This document shows, piece by piece, positions 35,029 through 45,786 of a DNA stretch of 64,000 nt. The number at the start of each line of letters is the position of its first letter. Within the stretch, counting starts at the first letter, position 1. The notes beneath the pieces were generated by a model, which was given only the letters and a program-made list of their open reading frames with translations, was not told the DNA's origin and did not search any database. Made by a program: the position numbers and the translations under genes. This stretch comes from Chytridium lagenaria (taxonomy: Eukaryota > Chytridiomycota > Chytridiomycetes > Chytridiales > Chytridiaceae), in NCBI GenBank assembly GCA_025449115.1, contig JAHLKC010000079.1:124001-188000 (forward strand), read 5' to 3'.

Positions 35029-35918
35029 TTACATCAAAGTCAAGTCAATAAGTTCAGCGTCACTTGCGTCGGTACTGACTGCGTTCCGAAGGGACTCCAG
35101 TACTGTGACCTTCCGCGTCTGTAGTGTTGCAACACTCAATCCAGGTTTCGAGATCGAAGTCCTGGTCAGACGAAGGGTGAATGAGAAGCGTCCATGACGG
35201 TTGAAGATGCTGGTGGGCTTCAACCGTTGTATCCATCGGAGCCGGAGCCGTGGAGTATGATGAGAGTAGGTGATAAAGGTCACCAACACGGCGGCGATAT
35301 TGATACTCCTGCCTTCTCTGTTAAGATATAAGTATACCTCGTCGGCGGAGAAGACGATAAGATCCTGGGATCCCTCAATCATCCAAGGACAGAGCAGAGT
35401 GGTTCTGCAAGGTCAGGAACAAAGAGAACGTTTTTGATGACGCGTTGATGATCACCAAACGTGTAGACAATATCCCCATACCGCGGACAGGTACGGTTCT
35501 ATCATCTGCAAGGTAGACCTTGCCTTCACTGTCTGCGGGAAGATAGTGGAGTCGTTCAAAGAGGTTCTCTCCGGTGTCATCCAAGTGGATGCACCTGAGT
35601 CAATGAGAGATCGACTTTGACGTTAAGAGCCTTATGAGCCTTAAGTTCAGCAACGTTCTGATGTTTACCTCACTCAAAATGGTCTCACTCAAATGGCCTC
35701 AATAGACTGTTGATGCCAAACGTGATTGCCTTTAAAGTGCCATTTAACGATGTCATCATTGCTGAGAGGGATCTCAAAGTGATTGGATTTTGTCTTGGCC
35801 TTGTTGGCTGTCGTTTTGGCTGTATTGTTGTCGTCCACCTCCATCGTGTTAGATCTTGTCTTTGCTTGCTTTGCGTCAGCGATAATTGACTTGATGTGAG
35901 ATTATAAGATAACCTCAC
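35029..35918 (-). pseudogene. Copia Gag/protease relic
   Basis: The minus strand reads a basic Gag-like stretch (about 35900-35690), then the aspartic-protease site LIDSGAS near 35608, VYLADDRTVPVRGMG (35520-35480) in a second frame and NVLFVPDLAEPLCSV (about 35420-35380) in a third. This is the copia protease order. It is on the same strand as the reverse transcriptase relic at 27839-29405 and in the order expected for one element read from high to low coordinates. Confidence 0.65.
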
Positions 35919-36266
35919 CGAGAGGCATGAATGTGTTGCTTATATAGACGTCGTGCCCTTATTCTTATTTTGTTGTTCCCGTTCATTCTTTTCCGTCTTG
36001 GGGTTTTTCATAGTTTTTCCCCATAGATACGAGAGAGGTTTTTATAGAAGGAAAGGTGGTCAACATGGTATGCCGACTTATGACATGCTACCATGTTGGT
36101 CGAGATGCCTGTTGTTGTTATTTGATTCCCCTTTATGTATTGTTTTATTTTTTTGTAGAATGTTGAATAGATTTACGTACATCTCTTCAGTCCTGGATTA
36201 AGCCCTCTGCACATTCAGGCCAGCCCCTGGTGGGCTGTGCTATCATCTTTCCCTTTTTATTCACTA
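35896..36266. repeat. LTR-like direct repeat, copy 1
   Basis: Begins TGTGAGATTATAAGATAACC and ends near TATTCA, so it has TG/CA ends. A second copy at 37483-37843 is highly similar over its length, sharing CGAGAGAGGTTTTTATAGAA-type and AAGCCCTCTGCACATTCAGG segments. Confidence 0.7.
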
Positions 36267-36467
36267 GGCTCTGCTGCAGGCGGTGTCCTAGCACGATGAT
36301 GCGGTGTTGTGAGCGATGATGATGATGGCATTTGCTTGTGTGCCAGCTTGTAAGAGGTCATGTGCTTCAGGGTGGACAACGGGAAGGTATTGGGCTGATG
36401 CCATGATACAAATTGCATGTGAGCCGGGGTTCCGCACTACATGCTCACACTGCGCTTGCATTGCACA

Positions 36468-37110
36468 CATTCATAATGAGTGTTGCTAGAGTATAATTAC
36501 ATCTGAACAGTCAAACAGATTTTCATTTTTTTTAAGCTGTCTTTTTAAATGTGATAAAAAAGGGTTTCATATAGTTTTACAACTAAAAAGGTGGGGGGCT
36601 TTCCCAATCCCTAAAACACCTCCTTTTGGTTGGCATTATAGCATTCGCAATGAGTGTTGCTGTAGTAAAATAGCATCTATGGAGTCAAACAGAATTTCAC
36701 TTTTTTCTGTTGTCTTTTTTAAAGTGAAGAAAAAAGAGTTTTTGGTTAGCTCATATAGTTTTACAACTAAAAAAGGTGGGGGGTTTTCCAATCCCTAAAA
36801 TACCTCTTTTTGGTAGGCATTATAGCATTCACAATGAGTGTTGCTGTAGTAAAATAAAACCTATGGAGTCAAACAGAATTGCACTTTCTTTAAGCTGTCT
36901 TTTTTAATGTGAAAAAAAAAGAGTTTTTGGTTAGCTCATATAGTTTTACAAAAAAAGATGGGGGGCTTTTCCAATCCCTAAAATACCTCCTTTTGGTAGG
37001 CATTATAGCATTCACAACGAGTGTTACTATAGTAAAATTACATCTATTCAGTCAAAAGTATTTTTTTATTTTGTCTTTTCTTTAAAAAATAAGAGGTTTG
37101 GTTAGGTCAT
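36468..37110 (+). repeat. Tandem repeat, about 180-bp unit, 3.5 copies
   Basis: Units start at about 36468, 36647, 36829 and 37010, each with ATTCxxAAxGAGTGTTxCTx and, about 130 bases on, GGTGGGGGG plus CCAATCCCTAAAA-like sequence. The unit includes the GTTAGCTCATATAG motif of the dispersed repeat family, so it seems to be a tandem amplification of it. The few CpGs here resemble the depleted block to the left. Confidence 0.8.
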
Positions 37111-37482
37111 TTCACCAACAATAGTCAGTGTGTCTACGCGTGGAAAAGTTTGCAGTACAACAAAATTCTTTTTCCCTTTTTATATGACCCATCTTGGTTG
37201 GTTTGAGCTTTTTTAAAAGGATCACAAGTTTTATAGGTCCGCCGTCATGTCATAGCCAGGAGGCGTTCCAGGGACAAGGGTGTCTGGTGGGGGAGGATCG
37301 GAATCTGAGGATGAGGTGGAGGAACTGCTGGAATTGCGTAGTGGTGGCATTGAGGGTGAGCAGGCCATGGGTGGAGGAAGTTAGGTTCAGAGCCAGCAAT
37401 AAGGGCTGGAGGAGTTTGTCTCTGGCATCTGTCAAACAGTGGAAGCGTCAGAGCGGTCAAACTCAAGAGGTCATACGGCTGC

Positions 37483-37843
37483 TGTGAGATTATTGGATAA
37501 CCTCACCAAGAGGCATGAATGCGTCGCTTATATAGACGTCGTGCCATTATCCTTATTCCTTATTCCCGTTCCATTCTTTCCCTCTCGGGGTTTTTATATA
37601 GTTTTTCCCCATAGATACGAGAGAGGTTTTATAGAAGGAAGGGCGGTCGAGGTGGTATGCCAACTTATGACATGCTAGTTATTGAGATGCCTGTTGTTGT
37701 TATTTGATTCCCCTTTATGTATTGTTTTTATTATTTTAGAAAGTATAGATTTACGTATCTGTAGTCCTGGATTAAGCCCTCTGCACATTCAGGCCAGCCC
37801 TGGTGGGCTGTGCTTTCATCTTTCCCATTTATATTCACTATCG
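37483..37843. repeat. LTR-like direct repeat, copy 2
   Basis: Partner of 35896-36266 in the same orientation, starting TGTGAGATTATTGGATAACC. The 1.2 kb between them holds the 180-bp tandem array and an ORF (37194-37487) without known domain. Either a short non-autonomous LTR element or split direct repeats of a DIRS-like element. Confidence 0.65.
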
Positions 37844-38414
37844 TGTGTTGAGTTGTACTAGGGGGTGCTCTGGTTAGCACGCCGCCGAGGGAGACTGCGA
37901 TCCGAACCAAGACATTGTCTAAGAAGGTATGAGCCATGGGAATACGCCTCAAGGGCATGATTCTTTCGAAGGTTTGGTCAGTATAACTACCTCTGTTCTA
38001 TTCTCGATGGCTATGACAGGCTATCTAGTTGCCTGTGAGTGGGAGAGCGGCATGAGCAGGGCCCTAGGTAGATGAGATTGAGATAGAACATGTTAAAACG
38101 GCTTATTGCGGCGAATATGAGACCTGGTACACTCCTTGGAGCGGGATGGAATCCCTTCTCCTAGACCCCTTTCCCGTAGTAACTTTAGATCTAGTCTCTA
38201 GGCATTTCCCTTCCTTTTTTCCCTTTATTATTAACGATTAGAACGAAAACCACAGCAACTTAAATCCCTGCTGTCACTAAAGGCAGAATAGGGCTTGACT
38301 CTTGATCTAGGAGTACTTCCTAGACTCTAGTCTCGTCACCTATTATGTGGTTCTCTACCTCTGTATGGCGGGGCTTAGCAGAGGGGCCATAGAGAGAACT
38401 TCACACTGCAGAGT
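37844..38414. other. Unassigned spacer
   Basis: CT-rich and AG-rich mixed sequence with no ORF of note. A short element AGTAACTTTAGATCTAGTCT near 38179 is partly mirrored by CTAGACTCTAGTCTCG near 38320. No feature assigned. Confidence 0.3.
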
Positions 38415-39850
38415 GTGGGGCTGGAGGACCTGGACTGGTCAGGTTTGAATGCGGGGAAGGAGGCACGGGACTGCGCTGAGAGCGTAGAGATCTGGCAAGG
38501 CTCAGTATTGACACAAGCCAGCCTCCAGGGCCTGCTGGAGATCTTGCTGCCCCGTCTGGACGCCAATGCGTTAGGTATGGCAGTGTCAGTGGAGGTGGCA
38601 AAGGCTGTCTCCCGCATAGGCCCCAAGGCTGTTTCCCAGCGCACGTCTGGCGCGGGTGGATCAGCAGTGGTGGGTACAGCAACGGGTGAATCAGCAAGAT
38701 GGGATCCGCTGGGTGGGAAAATATGCCTGAGGTTCTTCAGCGGCTGGTTATCCAAAAGGCTGCGCGAGAGGAAGGCCCGTAGGCAGCTTTTGGGGGGGAT
38801 GTGCTGGCGTGGGCTTCTGGGATGGGGCTGGCATCACATGTCAGGGTGCTGTATAACGTAGAGCTGAAACTCAACATCCGGGTGCGCGGGCCGGCATGTC
38901 CAACGCTCAGATCCTGGAGTTTGTTCAGAGCGGCAGTGTGGTGGTTGCAAACTTCTATTCTCCTGCGGTATGGAATCACTTGGCTCAGGGTCTGGACATT
39001 CAAATAACTAAGTTCAACCTGCATGTTGTCGTGAAACCGCTAAAGAAAGTGGTCCTGGATGTAGATGGGTTTAGCTTGGCGGAGGATGAGGTGGACCCAG
39101 GGTTGGAATTGTTAGGTACAAGGGCTTGGTGAAGGCGTTTTGTCGGTCTCGCACGGCAGCTTTGGTTCATTATCCCCATTGGGCAAAGTAGGTTGATACT
39201 TTCCACAATGACGTCTTGCAGACTACAAGCATATACAGCTGGACGGTGGCCTCTGCCTATGAGATCCAATAGTGTTTCTTCTGCATTGTTTTTGTATGCT
39301 ACGCCTGACCGATGAAAGATCCCGCTCCTTAAAGAGTGGTTTTGGTTTCAGAAGCGCATGCTGGCGGTGTTGGCCAACGCTGTGCGCCGGGGGGTGAGGA
39401 CCGTTTGGGACTGGCGGAAGGGGTGCCATCACCACAGCAACCTCGGTTCCGTTGGTGGTGCTGGAGGATTTGGAATGGTTTGCGGACACGTTGTTGGAGG
39501 GGGCAGGGTTTGAAGTTATTCAGGAGCAGGTATGTCGCACGTCATCTCACGTGGGGGTGATGAGTGATAGTTCCTTGACCCAGGGGGCGTTTTGCACAAG
39601 GGATCATTTTTGGTCGGTGGGCTGGTGCGTGCACTGCGTCAGCGCTCTAGCGTGGGGCCAGCGGCCCAAATGTGGGAGCTTGCTACCGTCGCGTTGGGCC
39701 TAGCGATGGCTGTGGGGGAATTATCGGGCACTGCATCCAGTGGCACACGGATAACGTGAACAAACGTGGCAGTGTTTTAGAAGGGATACAGGTCTATTCC
39801 AATCCTATCAAGTCTGGTTTGGGAGATGGTTAAGGCCGCCATTTGGTTTC
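38415..39850 (+). pseudogene. Retroelement relic with RNase H, DIRS/Ngaro- or gypsy-like
   Basis: Broken plus-strand coding sequence. The best segments are LVVLEDLEWFADTLLEGAGF (near 39450), SDSSLTQGAF (near 39570), and WELATVALGLAMAVGEL followed by HCIQWHTDN (about 39670-39760). These follow the DIRS/gypsy RNase H layout: a WW-like segment, D-x-SL, then an E of the LEL-type helix and a DN motif. Upstream frames (38415-38860, 38896-39132) are GC-rich and coherent but not assignable. The base composition is clearly different from the AT-rich repeats on both sides. It is cut off at 39.85 kb next to the inverted-repeat arm. Confidence 0.5.
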
Positions 39851-39896
39851 AGTTTCAATTGCAGATGGTTACATTGGCCGCGTGAATGTGGTCAGA

Positions 39897-40430
39897 TCAT
39901 CACTACAACTAGAAACATATGAGCTTACTAAAAACTTTATTCTCAACAAATAAAGAAATTACAAAGATTCCCTTTGACTAAAAAGATGTGGATTAGACTC
40001 AAGAACACTCTCTCAAATTATCATAATCCTACTTCAAAGTTGCACAAACAGTAGCTGAAAACCCCCACCTTTATCATCACTTCAACTAGAAACATATGAG
40101 CTAACCAAAAACACTTTTTTCTCAACAAATAAAGAAGCTACAAAAATTCCCTTTGACTACAAAGATGTGGATTAGACTCAAGAACAGTCTCTCAAATTAT
40201 CATAATCCCACCTCAAAGTTTGCACAAACAGTAGCTGAAAAAAACCCCACCTTTATCATCACTCCAAAGTTTGCACAAACAGTAGCTGAAAACCCCCCCA
40301 CCTTATCAAAACATAAATGTTGTGTTGCCCTTGCTTGTTTTTGGTGATTTGTTGGAGGAGGAGGATGTTTTTCAACATTAAAACACTATTGTTTTTTTGA
40401 CAAAAAAAATTAAAAGCCAAACTCTCACAA
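39897..40430 (-). repeat. Right arm of the long inverted repeat, with internal duplication
   Basis: Reverse complement of 33868-34135. Two tandem copies of the ATGAGCTxACxAAAAACxTT / CTTTGACTAxAAAGATGTGG part (about 39905-40065 and 40087-40290) precede AACATAAATGTTGTGTTGCC and end AAAAGCCAAACTCTCAC at 40430. The right end abuts coding sequence of the KDZ-like gene copy 1. Confidence 0.7.
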
Positions 40431-41775
40431 AAGCTGGGAAAATCCTTGGAGGATTATTGGGATTATGCACCCAAATTCATGGAATTTATCTTGATGGAAC
40501 ATACTTGGACTGCAGCTGAATGCGAAGCACTTCGAACACTTCTTAAAGTGGTTTGTGTTATTATGTTTTTATGTTTTCCTTCGTCTTAACACGATAAAAG
40601 ATATTTTGTGAACAGTCGGTTGTTACGATCATATTGCCCACGGGATACCACTACCTCCTCGAGCTCGAAAACTGGCATGACCTGAGCACACCACGAAAGC
40701 TGAAACTCGTTGACAATCTTCGCCAGAATGTACCCTCAATTGGTAACATTCTGTTTCAAGTTATAGTTGTCGGCAACAATACTTCTTTACCCAAACAATT
40801 CATCCACGTTGCACGATGGTTACGGGAAAGGAGGGATTCGGTTGAAAACCAGCATAGCCGTCACCCTGTAGCAGAAGTTTTGACAACGGAACATGGAGAT
40901 CTCGTAAACAAGAATTGGCAAAAGGTAATGTACAAAATAAATATGCGGCGACCTACACTTCTGAATGTATAACCTACAAAGTATACGTAGGAATGTAAGC
41001 GTATGTATACGCAAACCAACGCATACCATGATATGCCGCCCTTCATAACTTTTTACGGCAAATTCGTTTCTTGTCATAACTAATTCTTATTAGACAGGAT
41101 CATTCTACTTTTTACCTGAGATACGGCGACGTCCAAGATACTTGAACTTAGGTCCTGCAGACAACCTACCTTCAGTTACAGAAAAAAGGACCAAGGAATA
41201 TGATATTTGCCCAAAGTATTATGACAGGCAAAGGAAAGCGAAATCAATGACGGCTGGAGCTATGGTCTTTCTATGTCGTCATCGTTTTTATATTGGTTTC
41301 CATTTCTTTCCCAAATCTGAAAGTATTAATGATGTTTTCTCAACTCTCTTTACAAGGTGGGAGGCAACGAATATTACGATCTAATTAATGTAGATTTGAA
41401 ATATGCCCATCAATATGCGTTGGCGATAACAACTGCCATGCAGCTGACTATTGTACGCTACGGGAATACGAGTTCTTCAAGAATTGCCGCTTTATTATTG
41501 ACGACTTTCACTCCAATGCCCACAAAGGTTGCTCTGCTGCATCCCACGCCAAACACTACAGACAGCACGAGCGGGTTGGAGACCTTAATACCAGCTACAC
41601 AGAGTCAGCCAACCATAACATGGGAGTTCTACGACAGATGGTCTCGTACATGACTGAAGGGCATGCAATAATGACAATTTTTACGTATATTTGTATGGCA
41701 AATAGGATGGTGTGGAAAGAGTTGGAGAAGAAAGGGAGCGAGGCGTTTTTAAAGAAATTCACATCCCGACGTTGA
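40431..41775 (+). pseudogene. KDZ-associated-type transposase-like protein, copy 1 (5'-truncated)
   Basis: Exons read: KLGKSLEDYWDYAPKFMEFI (40434), SVVTIILPTGYHYLLELENW (40617), an intron 40926-41095, GPADNLPSVTEKRT (41151), CPKYYDRQRKAKSMTAG (41209), CRHRFYIGFHFFPKSESIND, NNCHAADYCTLREYEFF (41430), DDFHSNAHKGCS (41502), NTSYTESANHNMG (41590) and MTEGHAIMTIFTYICMANRM to a stop at 41775. The CxxC/HxxC clusters followed by DDFHxxxHxxC and an E-x-N-x-N helix resemble the cysteine-cluster proteins tied to fungal KDZ transposases; this is from memory of the family and not verified. The N-terminal half, present in copy 2, is missing where the inverted-repeat arm ends. Confidence 0.5.
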
Positions 41776-41806
41776 TACTTTAGAATTTTGTAATAAAAAC
41801 CCTAGG

Positions 41807-42194
41807 AGCTGTAGGGTATACGTTTATGTATCATGCTCTTGGTATCGGAAATGTCAAGAAGGCATGCCATCACGGCAACGCATACCAACGTATGCGGTGA
41901 CATACCTTTGGTGACCGATTTATATTTTGGTGCGACGCTCATTTTTGGTAAATTCATGTGTTGGCCTCTACGGTGTGATTCCATCAAGTGCTGCAGGGAC
42001 TTGGGGAAGCCCGATATTGCAGCGATATTAATAGGAGCTGTAGGGTATACGTTTATGTATCATATGTACAAATGTGGTGTGAATGGCATTGCTCTTGGTA
42101 TCGGAAATGGCAAGAAGGCATGCCATCACGGCAACGCATACCAACGTATGCGGTGACATACCTTTGGTGACCGATTTATTTTTGGTGCGACGCT
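41807..42194. repeat. Direct duplication, period about 226 bp
   Basis: The block beginning GAGCTGTAGGGTATACGTTT at 41807 recurs at 42033. Both copies include GGCATGCCATCACGGCAACG and CATACCTTTGGTGACCGATT. It lies just downstream of the copy-1 stop codon. Both copies carry the near-palindrome CATACCAACGTATG. Confidence 0.8.
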
Positions 42195-43141
42195 CGTTTT
42201 GAAAAAATAGAAAAAGCACAACGTACCAACGTATACGGTAGTAAACATTGTCGGAAAAAGAATTGTCAATTTTCTCTGTGCAACGGTATTGAAATTGATC
42301 AACGTACGTATACGACGGTATATATTTGAAATTCGACGAAATTTTTTACTAGTCGTCGGTTTTCACCCCGGTATTTATCCCAGTCTGTGTCTGATGTTAT
42401 ATTGTCCTCAATGGCGTCCGCACCCTTTGACGGTGAAAGTGTATTGAATTCCTCGTCTTGCATACGGAGGAGACGGCCTTCATTTTCATCGTTGTATAAA
42501 TTATCGTGTAATTGAACGCTCATTGGGGTTGCGGTCTTTGGCCGTAGTTCCTCAGATGCGAGTGTCTCATGTATTGGAGGTGCATTTGACTCATCGTCTG
42601 AGTTCCTGTCGTCAATTGTATTGAAATCAGACCCCCGGTAATGAGGACGGTGGGGAGAAGGTGACGTTGGGTAGATGTGTCATTGCGGAGGCGTTTCTGA
42701 GGGAGTTTGGATGCAAGGTTTAATAAATGAAAAATGGGAAGTAAGTGCGGAGTAAATGAGATGTATTAAATAAATGCCAGACGGCAATGTAGGGGACAAC
42801 ATGTGAGTTGTAGAGGTCACCCATAGGTCTTTTACCCACTGCTCGCAATGAGGAGAGCCTCGAACCACAGGCGAGGTGCATGTTTGCTACCATAAACCGG
42901 GGAACAATGAAACGATGATGTGGTAGGGTCGTCCAGAAAAACGTTTACTACCTTAGAGGTGGTTGCAGTAATTTCATCTCGATCAAAGGCGGAGGCCTCG
43001 CCATGGATGGCGCCGTCAGTATCTAAGTCAGTAGAGGCTGTGGATGATGGAGTTTGAATGTGAGTGGGTAGGGTAATAGGGTAGTGTAATTACTCGAAAC
43101 TCATAGTGGTTGTCTTTGTCAAATTGCATTGACAGGTCCTT
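42195..43141 (-). other. Unassigned region with a possible minus-strand fragment
   Basis: A minus-strand frame at 42523-42299 (74 residues, acidic, SPSKGADAIEDNITSDTDWD) extends upstream with similar composition to about 42640, and another Ser/Thr/Asp-rich frame lies at 43100-42930. Neither has a recognisable domain. They may be exons of a lost gene cut by the copia insertion at 43142. Confidence 0.3.
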
Positions 43142-43536
43142 TGTAGGGGTTACGGGGCTCAATTGTAATTAAAATATAATGAATTAATAAAGAGAATTAA
43201 ACTGTAAAGAATGGTGATGGAGTCTCCAGCGGTGACAGGGAGGTAATAACTACGAAACTTCCATATATTAATGTTAACTACTTTTCGCAATACATGTAGA
43301 GGGTGGGATTTACATCAGAACTCATGACCCGTAAATCCCTCCAATTACGTATCATAAATAAACATAAAGTAATAAAGTTAAGGGATTAACGCATCCTCAA
43401 ATGGAATGAGGAGCTCAACACGACTGATCAACTTAAACTTAAATAACGCGTAAATAAAACAGTTTGGGGGGAAAAACAACTTAGACGAAATAAGAATGTG
43501 GTGCGTAAAACAAATAGAAAGATGAAAAACCTAACA
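43142..43536 (-). repeat. A1 3' LTR (family A)
   Basis: 395 bp, TG/CA ends. Immediately inside (43537-43550) the sense strand reads GCTGAGGGGGAGAA, the polypurine tract for plus-strand priming. Confidence 0.85.
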
Positions 43537-43566
43537 TTCTCCCCCTCAGCTTTCTAACTTGCAGTT

Positions 43567-45786
43567 TTAGTCAACCACTTTAACCATTCCAAACTTTGCA
43601 CGTAATTCTTCAAATTTCGTTCGAGGCAAAGCTTTCGTGAACAGGTCTGCAGGTTGCTCCTTTGTGTTCAGGTACTCCACGCGTATTTTCTTCGCGTTTA
43701 CTCTATCTCGTATGACGTGGAACCTCCTATCCACGTGTCGCGAGCTTTTTGATATTATCGGCGTGCTTGCGAGAGAGTTTGCAGTAGTGTTGTCACCGTA
43801 ATTCACCGGAGGGTCATTAAACGTATAACCCAACTCCCCCAGAAGTTGGCTGACCCATATCAAATGTGACGATGCTTCACTCAGTGAAACATATTCAGCC
43901 TCTGCTGTAGACTGAGCCGTCGTTGCTTGCTTCTTCGTTCCCCACACCACAGCTCCCCCGTTCAAAGTGATTACAAATCCACTTGTTGACTTCATATCGT
44001 CCGGATCAGTTCCCATGTCGGCGTCACATATCCCACCAATTCCAGCTTGTCCTTTCGAGTATACTGAACTCCCAACTGCTTCGTTTGCTGTAAGTAACCA
44101 CACGTTATGTAAAGCGCATCCCAATGCGCTGGGTAAGGGTTCTCTTGAAACCTAGCGCTCATTCCGAGCGCGAATGCTATATCAGGTCTAGTACCGATCA
44201 TCGCATGCATCAAGGATCCAGTGTACTGTGGTATCCTTGATTCTTCTCGTTCGTTTTCGTTATCTCCCCTTCCATTTTCTTCAGGAGTTTCTTCACGGCG
44301 TCCATTGGGGTGTAGTGTAAAAGAGTTTTCGGTAATTCCAGCTTTTTGACCCATCGTTTCGATGAATCTCTGCTGGAACACCACAATCTTCCCTTTTACA
44401 CGATCATAGCGACATTGCCACCCCAGGACGTATCGAAAACTTGGAGCTTGTACCTCGGTAACGTCTCATGAATCGTTTTTCTGATCGGTCTAATTCCTCC
44501 TTGCTCGTCGACGCCTCTATGATATCATCGACGTAGACCCCCTTTAAGGTGAGGTCCTTGCCGTTTCGCTTGTAATAAAGGCACGGATCCGCTGCTGACC
44601 GAGTAAACTTCTCCTCGTCGACTTGGAACGTGTTCAAGTCGGTGTTGAAGCACATTGGTGCTTGAACGAGTCCGTAGAGGCTCTTCATGCACAGGCACAC
44701 CCAGTCTTCTTTCCCTTCAACGACGAATCCTTCAGGCTGTTCAATTATATCTCATGATCTTCCAACTTCCCATTCAAGAACGCGGTCTTGACGTCGTATT
44801 GTCGAATCTCCATGTTTTCTTGACAAGCGACCGCAAGCATCACTCTCAACGTCGCTTGCTTGATGACAGGTGCGAATTCTCGTCATAGTCGATTCCTTGT
44901 TTTTGCGGTAACCTTTAGCGACAAATCTCGCTTTCGTTTATCGAGATTTCCCAACTCATCTCGCTTTGTTTTGTACACCCATCCTGATTTAATAATCTTT
45001 CTCCCTTTAGGTCGGGGAACCAACCTCCATGTTCCCATCTCAACCAAACTTCATTTCCTCCTCCATCGCTTTCCTCCACTCGTCCTTCTCCTTCCTACCC
45101 ATCGCTTCCTGGTAGGTCTTTGGTTCGTCGTCATCTTCTAACGATGCCGTGTTTGCTGATGGTCTAACCGTCCAAAACTCTCCAGGCTTCTTCTTGTTCC
45201 GTGATGACCTTCGAAGGGAATGTTTCGTATGGCTCATCCAGGTCTTCACGGAAGTTTGGAACTCTTCTTCCACCGGATCGACGAACCGTAGGTGAGTGAG
45301 GTTCCTCTCTTTCTTCATCTTCATCGTCGCGATCGGGTGTATGATAACTAACATTATCATCTTCGTCATCTTCAGACTCTTCGTCGTTTACCGCGTATCA
45401 ATTCACTTCCACCAGAGCTTGACGAGTCTGTAGAGTAATCCGGTAAGTCTAGGTCGTTTTTCCATTCTTGAACCTCCCCTTCAAACTTTGATTCTCCCTT
45501 CTCTGCTTCCGCCGCCATTACTCCCTCGTTAAAAATCACTGACTTGCTTCTAACCAACTTATTTGTTTGCAAATCCCAAGGCGATAGCCCAGCGCTCATA
45601 CCCAACGAGAGCACACCGTCGTGCGTTGAAATCTCCCTTCTTTCGTTGCTGCTTGGGTATCAAGACGAGTGCCAGGCAACCCCAACCACGAAGTCTTGAC
45701 AAGTCAGGTTTCACTCCAGCGAATCTCTCAAGCGGCGTGCATCTTGTTCGTTCGTTCGGGTTGGTGATCGGTTAATGAGGTAAGCT
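43567..45786 (-). pseudogene. A1 Pol, 3' half: integrase tail, reverse transcriptase, RNase H
   Basis: Read from 45786 down: integrase C-terminal and linker (LGMSAGLSPWDLQTNKLV), acidic linker, the copia RT start (EEMKFG, TWRLVPRPKG), YVDD active site (GVYVDDIIEAST near 44530), QYTGSLMHAMIGTRPDIAFA, and RNase H (DADMGTDPDDMKSTSGFVI; STAEAEYVSLSEAS; YGDNTTANSLA; HVDRRFHVIRDR). The stop is at 43567. At least four single-base shifts separate the frames. Confidence 0.8.

Noticed and set aside
37840..37960. tRNA gene suggested by GATCCGAACC (possible B box on the minus strand)
   Set aside because: I could not build an acceptor stem or cloverleaf around it; no other tRNA or rRNA signal was found in the window.
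33868..40430. CRISPR array in the tandem-repeat region
   Set aside because: Units are about 180 bp with no unique spacers of uniform length, and the genome is eukaryotic.
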